NCBI GenBank assembly: GCA_018262385.1
Contig: JAGSPQ010000190.1
Coordinates: forward strand, 1 to 6,822
Direction of reading: 5' to 3'
Source: Myxococcaceae bacterium
Lineage (GTDB): Bacteria; Myxococcota; Myxococcia; Myxococcales; Myxococcaceae
Length of the DNA: 6,822 bases
A model generated the notes under the pieces. That model saw only the letters and a program-made list of their open reading frames with translations, made no database searches and was not told where the DNA came from. Each line of letters opens with the position of its first letter. The first letter of the stretch is position 1. Below, in pieces: positions 1 through 6,266 of the stretch. The translations under genes were made by a program, and so were the position numbers.

Positions 1-567
1 GCCCAGCTCTCCCCCGAGTACGTCAAGCAACTCGCCACCCACCACGTCGGCGGTCAGCTGTCGGTCGCTCCCGAGCACGTCAGCCCGAAGGTGCTCGAGA
101 AGATGAAGAAGCCGGGCATCGAGAGCTTCGAGCGGTTCCAGTCGATGTTCGCCTGCGCGAGCAAGGACGCCGGCAAAGAGCAGTACGACATTCCCTACTT
201 CATCAGCGGCCACCCCGGCTCGACCCTCGACGACATGATCTCGCTGGCGGTGTGGCTGAAGAAGAACGGAAAGCGGCCGCGCCAGGTGCAGGACTTCATC
301 CCCACCCCGATGTCGATCGCCGGCTGCATGTACTGGACGGGGATCGATCCGATGAAGATGGAGCCGGTCTACACCGCCACCGGCCTGCGCGAGAAGAAGC
401 TGCAGAAGGCGCTGCTGCTGTACTGGAACCCGGAGCAGTGGCCGCTGGTCCGCGAGGCGCTCACCCAGGCCGGTCGCGCCGAGCTGATCGGCCGTGGGCC
501 GCAGTGCCTGGTGCCGGCCGAGACGATGGACGAGGCCCGCCGGCGCCCGCGCGACGCCAGCGCTTAG
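1..567 (+). CDS. ygiQ: YgiQ family (UPF0313) radical SAM protein, C-terminal part
   Basis: The reading frame is open from the first base, so the N-terminus and the radical-SAM CxxxCxxC cluster lie outside the window. The visible 188 residues match the conserved C-terminal half of YgiQ. The features recalled from the family are VGGQLSVAPEH near residue 16, KMKKPGIESFERF near 34, GKEQYDIPYFISGHPG near 57, QVQDFIPTP near 95, MYWTGIDP near 110, LQKALLLYWNPEQWPLVREAL near 133, and ELIGRGPQCLVP near 161. Escherichia coli YgiQ carries a long low-complexity tail after this point; here the protein stops about 15 residues after the LVP motif. The family is predicted to be an iron-sulfur, S-adenosylmethionine-dependent enzyme, but its reaction is not established. 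It ends in TAG 7 bp before the stop of the convergent membrane-protein gene, leaving no room for a separate terminator. Confidence 0.93.
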   Translation, partial: AQLSPEYVKQLATHHVGGQLSVAPEHVSPKVLEKMKKPGIESFERFQSMFACASKDAGKEQYDIPYFISGHPGSTLDDMISLAVWLKKNGKRPRQVQDFIPTPMSIAGCMYWTGIDPMKMEPVYTATGLREKKLQKALLLYWNPEQWPLVREALTQAGRAELIGRGPQCLVPAETMDEARRRPRDASA

Positions 568-574
568 CGCAACC

Positions 575-1576
575 TCACGCCGCCGCGGGCTGCGACAGCC
601 GCAGCACCACGGTCTTCAGCTCGGCCGGCTCGCCCTGCGCGGTCTCCAGCGCCAGCGCCGCGCGCTCGAGGGTGGCGAGCTTCAGCTTCAGCTCGGCGTC
701 CAGCCGCTCGCGCTTGCGCTCCATCTGGTCGAGCGCCTCGAGGCTGTCAGACAGCGAGGCCACTGCGCCCGCCAGCCGCGCCCGCGTCACCCCGTCGGTC
801 GTCCGGGACACCTCGTCTCTCAGGGTCTGCACCTGCGCCTGCGCTTCGTGGCGATCGGCGGCGACCAGCCGGGCCGAGGTGGTCAGCAGGTGCCCCGCCA
901 GCCGCTCGGCCTCGCGCACCTGGCCCTCGAGCAGCCCGAGCACTTCCCGCCCCGCTGCAGAAGGCGCCAACCGCAGCGCGCGCCCACAGCGACCCCAGAG
1001 CCGCTCCAGCCGGACCCCGGTCTCTCCGCCCACCCGCTTCAGCCGCGCGCTCACCGCGTCCGCGTGCACCCGCAGGTGGAGCAGCAGCAGCCCGGCGCCG
1101 AAGAAGACCCCGGTCAGCACCCCCTCGCCCACCGACCTCAGCGGCAGCGGCAGCTGAGGGAACAGGCGGCTGACCGCCGGCACCGCCCAGAGCGCCCACA
1201 GCGTCCCCAGCACCCCGGCGGCGACCCCCACCTGCGGGCGCGCGCCGTCCGCCGTGCCCGCGATCGCCAGCCCGGCGGCCGCCCCCATCGCCACCGCCAT
1301 CGCGGTGACCGAGTCGAAGCACCCGCCGATCAGCGCCGCTGCGCAGACGGCCAGGACGCGCGTCCCCCGCCCGAGCGTCTGCTCGTTGCCGCGCAGGCTG
1401 CTCGCCCCCAGCACCGCGATCGCGATCACCACCGCCACCACCGCCGGGCTGCTCACTCCAGTCACCCCGGCGAAGGGAATCGCGAGCACCCCGACTGCGG
1501 CGCCGATGAGAATCAGCCCCGCCGCCAGCCGCTCGAACGCCGGCTGCCCGTCCAGCGAGAGCTGATCAGTACGCAT
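575..1576 (-). CDS. Multi-pass inner-membrane protein with long C-terminal helical/coiled-coil region
   Basis: I do not recognise the family of this 333-residue protein. The N-terminal half is hydrophobic, with about five or six likely membrane segments near residues 17-38, 43-60, 73-87, 89-107, 114-134 and 150-168. Residues about 170-333 are hydrophilic and rich in Leu, Ala, Arg and Glu, with no helix-breaking stretches. Heptad-like patterns near 210-320 (for example LDQMERKRERLDAELKLKLATLERAALALE) suggest a long coiled coil. The start is the ATG at 1576, preceded by GGAGAG with a 4-nt spacer. That start lies inside the end of the upstream VWA gene, so the two are almost certainly translationally coupled. 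A stalk or scaffold partner for the VWA protein is a reasonable inference, but no catalytic motif is visible. The gene ends 7 bp from the convergent ygiQ-like gene. Confidence 0.85.
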   Translation of the reverse strand: MRTDQLSLDGQPAFERLAAGLILIGAAVGVLAIPFAGVTGVSSPAVVAVVIAIAVLGASSLRGNEQTLGRGTRVLAVCAAALIGGCFDSVTAMAVAMGAAAGLAIAGTADGARPQVGVAAGVLGTLWALWAVPAVSRLFPQLPLPLRSVGEGVLTGVFFGAGLLLLHLRVHADAVSARLKRVGGETGVRLERLWGRCGRALRLAPSAAGREVLGLLEGQVREAERLAGHLLTTSARLVAADRHEAQAQVQTLRDEVSRTTDGVTRARLAGAVASLSDSLEALDQMERKRERLDAELKLKLATLERAALALETAQGEPAELKTVVLRLSQPAAA

Positions 1577-2957
1577 TGTTCTCTCCGAAGTTCAGCATCT
1601 TCTTGTAGGTCAGCTGCTTCGCCTCGTGCGCCACCGCCTGGGTGTCGTGGGTCTGCTCCCACCGCTTCTGGGTCACGGTCACGTCGTTCATCTCGCCGGC
1701 CAGCGAGTCGGCGCTCATCGCGAACAGGCTGCGCGCGTTGCCGAGGAACTCGAACGCCGACCGGCGGTCACCGCGCTCGAACGCCTCCGCCGCCGCGACC
1801 AGCTTGGTGGTGCCCACCGCGCGGATGCACTCGGAGGCGACCTGGAGATCCTTCGAGCCCTCGGCCACCAGCGCGTCCGAGGTGGTGTTCGCCGCCAGCT
1901 GCGCCGAGTCGCTCTGGCGGGCGGCCTGGCCGTTGGGATCGAAGTACTCCAGCCGCGCCGCCGCCTTGAACGCCACCGTCCCGGGGGGGAGCTTCAGCTC
2001 GAGGAACGCCTGCGCCGACTGCCCGGGCGCGAAGTCCGGCAGGTGAATCACCACCTCGTTGCCGTGCCGCTCGACCTCCCGGCCGGCGACCTGCACCAGC
2101 TCGGCGCCGCCCGACAGCTCGAGCCGCAGCGAGACGTTTCGGGCCACCGCCCCGCGGGCCTGGCCCAGCTCGAGCTTCAGCACCTCGGAGAGCCGGGCCG
2201 AGTCGTTGAGGTAGGCGTAGAAGCCGCCGCCCCGCTCGGCCAGCCGCTGCATCAGCGAGGCGTTGAAGTCGTAGCCGATGCCCAGCGCCGAGACCGCCAT
2301 CTGGCTCTCGTGGATGCCGACGGTGATCCGCACCAGGTCCTCGGGCCGGGTCCTGCCCTCGGTGGGCTGCCCGTCGGACATCAGCACCACCCGGCGCACC
2401 GCCCCGGTGGGCGCCGCCTGCAGCAGCGCCTGGGCCCGCTCGAGGCCCCCCGAGATGTTGGTGCCGCCCGAGTCGACGATGTTGTTGATGAACGTGCGCA
2501 TCCGCGCCTTGCCTGCCTCGTCGGCGAACAGCAGCGGCAGCTCGGTGGTGTCGGAGCCGAAGGTCACCACCGCCAGCTGGTCGCCCGGCTCGAGCAGCTC
2601 GACGAACTCCAGCGCCGCGGCGCGGGCCCGGGCGATCTTCTCTCCCGCCATCGAGCCCGACCGGTCGATCACCAGCGCCAGCTGCACCGGCTGGCTGCCG
2701 GCGAGCTTCGCGTCGCTCGCCCGCACGTCGTAGCGCAGGTAGGTGGTGCCCCCCTCGAGCGGCTGGCCGTGGCTGAGCGCCGCTTCCAGCCGCAGCGCGC
2801 CGCCGGTCGAGGCGCGGGCCGCGGTGACCACCGGGCTCTGGGTCCGGCGTTCCCACCAGCGTGCAGCGGGCTGGAAGCTGGCGGCGAGGGTGAGCAGGGC
2901 AGCGAGGACGAGGAAGGCGTGGGTTCGGTTCATGCGCGAGAAGGTCTCACGCGCCAA
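1566..2957 (-). CDS. Exported von Willebrand factor type A (VWA) domain protein
   Basis: The protein has 463 residues from a TTG start. A GAGG Shine-Dalgarno lies 7 nt before the TTG. An in-frame ATG at 2933 (MNRTHAFLVLAALLTLAAS) is a close alternative with a weaker ribosome site. Both starts keep a hydrophobic N-terminal segment (residues about 14-28) that is either a signal peptide or a membrane anchor, followed by a basic stretch (RWWERR). The VWA domain runs from about residue 90 to 260. It has a full metal-ion-dependent adhesion site: D98-x-S100-x-S102 in DRSGSM, T166 in GGTNISGG, and D195 in VLMSDGQPTEG. After it comes a beta-rich region (about 265-350) and an alpha-helical tail (about 370-463). 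This order resembles the periplasmic 'Ca-activated chloride channel homolog'/YfbK-type VWA proteins, although no channel activity is implied. MIDAS domains bind protein ligands through a divalent cation. The stop overlaps the next gene by 11 bp. The binding partner is unknown; the coupled membrane protein is the best candidate. Confidence 0.93.
   Translation of the reverse strand: MARETFSRMNRTHAFLVLAALLTLAASFQPAARWWERRTQSPVVTAARASTGGALRLEAALSHGQPLEGGTTYLRYDVRASDAKLAGSQPVQLALVIDRSGSMAGEKIARARAAALEFVELLEPGDQLAVVTFGSDTTELPLLFADEAGKARMRTFINNIVDSGGTNISGGLERAQALLQAAPTGAVRRVVLMSDGQPTEGRTRPEDLVRITVGIHESQMAVSALGIGYDFNASLMQRLAERGGGFYAYLNDSARLSEVLKLELGQARGAVARNVSLRLELSGGAELVQVAGREVERHGNEVVIHLPDFAPGQSAQAFLELKLPPGTVAFKAAARLEYFDPNGQAARQSDSAQLAANTTSDALVAEGSKDLQVASECIRAVGTTKLVAAAEAFERGDRRSAFEFLGNARSLFAMSADSLAGEMNDVTVTQKRWEQTHDTQAVAHEAKQLTYKKMLNFGENNAY
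1581..1586 (-). promoter_or_regulatory. Shine-Dalgarno of the membrane-protein gene, inside the VWA gene
   Basis: The minus strand reads GGAGAG, then AACA, then ATG. These bases also encode the Gly-Glu-Asn residues near the VWA protein's C-terminus, so ribosomes finishing the VWA gene arrive directly at this site. This strong signal supports the ATG at 1576 as the true start. Confidence 0.75.
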
Positions 2958-2966
2958 ACCCCCGCC

Positions 2967-3000
2967 TCATCGGGCAACAGGAGGAGGGTCCTCCCGATGA
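2967..3000. repeat. Perfect 8-bp inverted repeat between the ATP-grasp and VWA genes
   Basis: The left arm TCATCGGG (2967-2974) is the exact reverse complement of the right arm CCCGATGA (2993-3000), with an 18-nt loop. Inside the loop side lies a second small symmetry, GGAG/CTCC (2983-2986 with 2991-2994). The repeat sits in the 56-bp gap after the ATP-grasp stop, just upstream of the VWA start. On the minus strand it is followed by GGCGGGGG, not a T-run, so it is not a classical intrinsic terminator. It could be an operator for a dimeric regulator, a transcript hairpin that insulates the two genes, or a leader structure controlling VWA translation. The sequence cannot choose between these. 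Confidence 0.55.
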
Positions 3001-3013
3001 CGTATCAGCGGCG

Positions 3014-3868
3014 TCAGCCCAGCCAGTCTCCGAGCCGGCGCACGATCGCCTCCGCGAGGCTGTCGGCCGCGGGAGGATGCGCCTCGAGGAACAACGTGGG
3101 CTCGATCAGCTCCAGCTCCATCACCCGCAGGTCTCCCCGCTCGTCGCGCAGCAGATCCACCCGGGCGAACAGCAGCGGGCCGAACTCGAGGCCACGCAGC
3201 GCGTGCTCGGCCACCCAGCGCTCGTCGTCGGCGGCGACCGCGAGCGACGCGGCGTGGGTCTTCGTCGTCAGCACCGGCTCGCGGCGCACCGCGTGGGAGA
3301 AGACGCCGTCGATGAAGACCAGGCTGCGCTCTTGCGAGGTCTCGACGGTCGGCAGGTACCGCTGCACCATCGCCTCGCCCTTCTCGCAGATCTCGCCCAG
3401 CAGCTGCTGGCCTTCGCGCCAGTCGAGCGCCGAGCAGCGCACCGTGCGGTAGGCGGCCGCCGAGACGCACGGCTTCACCACCGCCTGGTGCCAGCCGCGG
3501 GACTTGAGCAGTTGCGGCAGCAGCGGGGCCGGCCCGGCGGGGACCCAGACCGTCTCGATCGTCGGCACCGAGCGCGCCTCGAGCTGCCGCAGGTACCCCT
3601 TGTGCGAGTTCCACTCGACCACCCGGTAGGGGTTGAGCAGCCGGGGCACTCCCCGGGCCCAGGCGAGGAAGCGCTCGGGCTGCAGGTGGTAGTCCCAGCA
3701 CGAGCGCAGCACCGCCAGCTGCACCTTCGACCAGTCGAAGAACGGGTGATCCCACGCCACGTCGACCGGGATCACCCCCCGCTGATCCAACGCGGCGGCG
3801 AGGGCCCGGTGCTCCGCGGTCGCGGGCATCGGCTCCATCGTCACCAGCGCGACCGTCGGCGGGGGCAT
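3014..3868 (-). CDS. ATP-grasp family protein, DcsG-like (RimK/glutathione-synthetase fold)
   Basis: This 284-residue protein matches the standalone ATP-grasp family that includes the D-cycloserine biosynthesis enzyme DcsG and many uncharacterised bacterial homologues. In order it shows LRSCWDYH (54-61), NSHKGYL (87-93), the nucleotide-binding lysine strand AVVKPCVSAAAYRT (K132), the linker strand AMVQRYLP (167-173), ERSLVFIDG (180-188), and the metal-binding end FARVDLL plus MELELIEPTLFL (235-261: R236, D238, E253, E256). The catalytic elements appear intact. ATP-grasp enzymes activate a carboxylate as an acyl-phosphate and join it to an amine or similar nucleophile; the substrate cannot be read here. 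DcsG itself closes the cycloserine ring, but no other cycloserine genes are visible, so I do not assign that reaction. The start is the only one available: an in-frame TAG lies seven codons upstream. No clear Shine-Dalgarno precedes it. The VWA gene follows 56 bp downstream on the same strand. Confidence 0.88.
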   Translation of the reverse strand: MPPPTVALVTMEPMPATAEHRALAAALDQRGVIPVDVAWDHPFFDWSKVQLAVLRSCWDYHLQPERFLAWARGVPRLLNPYRVVEWNSHKGYLRQLEARSVPTIETVWVPAGPAPLLPQLLKSRGWHQAVVKPCVSAAAYRTVRCSALDWREGQQLLGEICEKGEAMVQRYLPTVETSQERSLVFIDGVFSHAVRREPVLTTKTHAASLAVAADDERWVAEHALRGLEFGPLLFARVDLLRDERGDLRVMELELIEPTLFLEAHPPAADSLAEAIVRRLGDWLG

Positions 3869-3915
3869 TGCTGGCGAGAGAGCCTATCCGTGAACCGGGA
3901 GGATGAGCCGGAGGC
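3869..3915. promoter_or_regulatory. 47-bp divergent intergenic region
   Basis: The ATP-grasp gene (-) and the lipoprotein gene (+) start at either end of this gap, so it should carry or adjoin the start signals for both transcripts. I see no convincing -35/-10 pair on either strand. The plus strand carries two purine-rich sites before the lipoprotein start: GGGAGG (3897-3902) and GGAGG (3910-3914). The promoters may extend into the 5' coding regions. Confidence 0.35.
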
Positions 3916-4962
3916 GTGACTAAGCTGCGGTCCGTGCGTCCCCTCCTCGTGGCTGGGCTGCTGCTCCTGGCGTGCGGCACCACCACCATCACCGTTGGCG
4001 GCAACTCCGACGGCGGGTCCGCAGGCGGCTCCGGCGGGCAGGGCGGAGGAGGGCAGGGCGGAGGCGGCAGCACCCTCGATGGCGGCAGCTGCCCCGCGCT
4101 GCCGGCGGCTCCTTCCGATGGAGGGGTCGCCTTCGCCCCGGCGTTCGGCTCGCTCTACTCGGTCTACGAGCTGGGCCCACCGCCCGGGGTCCCGGGGCCG
4201 CTCGGGGGCTGCGTCATTCTGAGCTCGGATCGGAGCACGCTGTGGATCGCCGGGGCGTCCGAGAGCACCGGAGGCGGGCTGTACCGAATCAAGATCCGCC
4301 GCGACGCCTGCAATCACCTCGTCGGGTACGACGGCGCCGCGACGAAGGTCGCCACTACTCCCTACATCGACGCGAATCTGCTCGAGGTCGCGGGAGGATC
4401 GATCTTGTACACCGGCTGGCCGGTGTACGAGCTCAGCCAGATTCGAGTCGGCGCGACGGCTCCGCTCTACACGCTCGACCTGCGCACCCGAGGTCAGACC
4501 GGGTCGAGTGCAGGCGGGCTCGGGGTCGTACCCAGGGCGCTGGCCGGCGGCGGCGGCTTGCGAATGGTGGGGTGGCCCGACGGGCAGTGGCACGCGCTCA
4601 ACCACTCGATCGACGCTGGCGTCTACTCGGTCGCTTCGGTGGCCCCGGTGCCGGGCGTGGTCCTCCCCAATGGCCCGGGCGGGTTCGCGTACGTCCCTTC
4701 CGGATCTCCGGGTTTCCCGATCCAGTCGGTGATCGTCGCGGAGTGGAGCGTCGACCGCGTCGGCGTCTACGAGGTCAACGGCCAGGGCAACCCGCTCCCG
4801 GCGACCCGTCGGGATTTCTTCACCCGCTTTCCCAAGCCGTGGGGCGCCTATTTCGAGCCCGAAACCGGCGACTATCTCTTTCTCACCTGGCTGGGGGGCG
4901 GGGTCGCGACCGACTCGGTGTTCGTGGTCCAGGGGTTCGCCAAGCCGCCGGAAATCAACTGA
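3916..4962 (+). CDS. Predicted lipoprotein with Gly-rich linker and probable beta-propeller-like body
   Basis: This 348-residue protein starts at GTG. GGAGG ends only 1 nt before it and GGGAGG lies 13 nt upstream. A second in-frame GTG at 3934 would give a shorter but still functional signal. Residues 1-20 form a lipoprotein signal peptide with the lipobox LLLAC, so Cys20 should be lipidated and the protein held in the envelope. Residues about 28-57 are a flexible linker of Gly, Ser, Gln and Asp, a style common in myxobacterial lipoproteins. The body (about 70-348) is rich in short beta-strand-like segments (LYRIKIRR, SILYTGWPVYEL, APLYTLDLR, SVIVAEWSVDRVGVYEV, and GAYFEPETGDYLFLTW near the end). 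This resembles beta-propeller or NHL-like sensor proteins, but I recognise no family. C59, C99 and C132 could form disulfides. Codon use is less GC3-biased than in the neighbours (TTT, TTC, AAT, GAT, TAT occur freely), hinting at a lineage-specific gene. The amidohydrolase follows after 35 bp. Confidence 0.82.
   Translation: MTKLRSVRPLLVAGLLLLACGTTTITVGGNSDGGSAGGSGGQGGGGQGGGGSTLDGGSCPALPAAPSDGGVAFAPAFGSLYSVYELGPPPGVPGPLGGCVILSSDRSTLWIAGASESTGGGLYRIKIRRDACNHLVGYDGAATKVATTPYIDANLLEVAGGSILYTGWPVYELSQIRVGATAPLYTLDLRTRGQTGSSAGGLGVVPRALAGGGGLRMVGWPDGQWHALNHSIDAGVYSVASVAPVPGVVLPNGPGGFAYVPSGSPGFPIQSVIVAEWSVDRVGVYEVNGQGNPLPATRRDFFTRFPKPWGAYFEPETGDYLFLTWLGGGVATDSVFVVQGFAKPPEIN
4036..4065 (+). repeat. 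Tandem duplication of a 15-bp unit in the lipoprotein linker
   Basis: Two adjacent copies (4036-4050 and 4051-4065) of GGGCAGGGCGGAGGA/C differ only at the last base. They are in frame and encode GQGGG twice (residues 41-50). Slippage at this site would change linker length without breaking the frame. Confidence 0.8.
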
Positions 4963-4997
4963 GCGGCTCGAACGTCCCCACCGCAAGCCGTTGACCT

Positions 4998-6266
4998 ATG
5001 GTGCGGCTCCTCGTGCCGCGCCGATTCCTCTCGAGACGACAGCTGGTGTTGCTCGCCTCCGGGGCCGCGCTGTTCGGCGGGCTGCGCTACGGCCACCGCC
5101 GCGTCTCGCGCTCGGCCGACCCCTCGGGCCCGCTCTCCGACGGAGCGAAGGGGCTGATCACCCGCGCCTGGGCCGGCCTGGACCCCGCCAAAGTGCTCGA
5201 CGTCCACGTGCACGTCCTGGGCACCGGCGCCGGCGGCACCGGCTGCTTCGTCGGCCCGCGGATGAGCAGCCTCTCCAGCCCGATCGAGTACCTCAAGTTC
5301 TCGATCTACGAGCAGGCCTCGGGCGTCACCGACTCCGACCAGTGCGACGTGCAGTACCTCGACCGGCTGATCGGCTTGATGAAGACCCAGCGCCCGCACG
5401 GCCGCGCGCTGCTGCTGGCGTTCGACCAGTTCCACGACGCCGACGGCAAGGCAGTGAAGGAAGACACCGAGTTCTTCACCCCCAACCAATACGTGCTCCA
5501 GCTGGCCGCCAGGCACCCCGAGCTGTTCGTGCCCTGCGCCTCGGTGCACCCCTACCGGGCCGATGCGGTCGAGGCGCTGACCGCCGCGGTCGAGGCGGGC
5601 GCGGTGGCGGTGAAGTGGCTGCCGAACGCGATGAACATCGATCCGTCGAGCCCACGCTGCGACGCGTTCTACGCGGCGATGAAGGCGCTGCGGGTGCCGC
5701 TCCTCTCCCACGCCGGCGAGGAGAAGGCGGTGCACGCCGAAGAGCGCCAGCGGCTGGGCAACCCGCTCCACCTGCGCCGGCCGCTCGAGCACGGGGTGAA
5801 GGTGGTGGTCGCCCACTGCGCCTGCCTCGGCCAGAACCCGGACCTCGACGCGCCGGAAGCCAGCCGCCCCTGGGTCGACAACTTCGAGCTCTTCACCCGG
5901 CTGATGGACGAGCCGAAGTGGGCAGGGCTGCTGTTCGGCGAGATCTCGGCGATGACCATCGTCAACCGCATCGGCAAGCCGCTGCAGCGGGTACTGCGCG
6001 ACCCAAAGCTGCAGGCGCGGCTGATGAACGGCTCCGACTACCCGCTGCCCGCCCTCAACGTGCTGATGCAGACCCGGGCCGTCGAGCAGCAGGGCTTCAT
6101 CACCGCCGAGGAGCGCGGGTGGCTCAACGAGATTGATCAGCATGATCCGCTGCTGTTCGACTTCGTGATGAAGCGGACGCTGCGGCTGCGCGAGAACGGC
6201 CAGGAGCACCGGCTCGCCGACGCGCTGTTCACCTTCCCGCCCGACGTGTTCGCGCGCCTGACCTAG
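4998..6266 (+). CDS. Tat-exported metal-dependent amidohydrolase (Amidohydro_2, TIM barrel)
   Basis: This 422-residue protein begins with a twin-arginine signal: S12-R13-R14-Q15-L16-V17, followed by a hydrophobic stretch (LLASGAALFGG, to about residue 28). It should therefore be folded with its metal in the cytoplasm and then exported. The rest fits the COG2159/Amidohydro_2 TIM-barrel hydrolases: metal ligands H70 and H72 in DVHVHVLG, a possible bridging lysine or ligand region at K206 (VAVKWLPNAMNID), H238 in LLSHAGEE, H273 in VVVAHC, and D347 in MNGSDYPLP. All candidate metal residues are present, so it looks active. Relatives include decarboxylases and hydrolases of cyclic or aromatic compounds; the substrate cannot be told. 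An in-frame TGA lies two codons before the ATG, which fixes the start at 4998 or just downstream (GTG at 5001 or 5013). No Shine-Dalgarno is visible; translation may depend on the lipoprotein gene 35 bp upstream. Its TAG stop overlaps that of the convergent MerC gene. Confidence 0.9.
   Translation: MVRLLVPRRFLSRRQLVLLASGAALFGGLRYGHRRVSRSADPSGPLSDGAKGLITRAWAGLDPAKVLDVHVHVLGTGAGGTGCFVGPRMSSLSSPIEYLKFSIYEQASGVTDSDQCDVQYLDRLIGLMKTQRPHGRALLLAFDQFHDADGKAVKEDTEFFTPNQYVLQLAARHPELFVPCASVHPYRADAVEALTAAVEAGAVAVKWLPNAMNIDPSSPRCDAFYAAMKALRVPLLSHAGEEKAVHAEERQRLGNPLHLRRPLEHGVKVVVAHCACLGQNPDLDAPEASRPWVDNFELFTRLMDEPKWAGLLFGEISAMTIVNRIGKPLQRVLRDPKLQARLMNGSDYPLPALNVLMQTRAVEQQGFITAEERGWLNEIDQHDPLLFDFVMKRTLRLRENGQEHRLADALFTFPPDVFARLT
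6263..6266. other. Shared CTAG: overlapping stop codons of two convergent genes
   Basis: The four bases CTAG are palindromic. TAG at 6264-6266 ends the amidohydrolase on the plus strand, and the same motif read on the minus strand (6265-6263) is the TAG of the MerC gene. There is no intergenic space, so each transcript must run into the other gene unless Rho stops it. Confidence 0.9.

Noticed and set aside
494..1969. A 491-codon plus-strand frame crossing the ends of the ygiQ-like, membrane and VWA genes
   Set aside because: It is mostly runs of Arg, Pro, Gln and His and conflicts with three better-supported coding regions.
2967..3000. The inverted repeat as an intrinsic terminator of the ATP-grasp gene
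   Set aside because: No T-run follows on the minus strand (the next bases are GGCGGGGG) and the loop is long, so I list it only as an inverted repeat.
1626..3452. A 608-codon open frame on the plus strand, antisense to the VWA and ATP-grasp genes
   Set aside because: Its translation is low-complexity (rich in Arg, Gly, Leu, His and Gln), crosses two well-supported genes and shows no domain. It is the usual antisense shadow in high-GC DNA.
3014..3868. A D-cycloserine biosynthesis cluster
   Set aside because: Only the DcsG-like gene is present. The neighbours are a VWA protein and a lipoprotein, so the specific reaction is not supported.
3903..3923. A six-codon ORF (MSRRRD) overlapping the lipoprotein start, as a possible leader peptide
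   Set aside because: GGGAGG directly abuts its ATG with no spacer, it has no regulatory codon run, and no attenuator hairpin follows.
3841..4986. A 381-codon minus-strand frame antisense to the lipoprotein gene
   Set aside because: The plus-strand frame has a lipobox, a ribosome site and beta-strand structure; the antisense frame has no motif and is charged and low-complexity.
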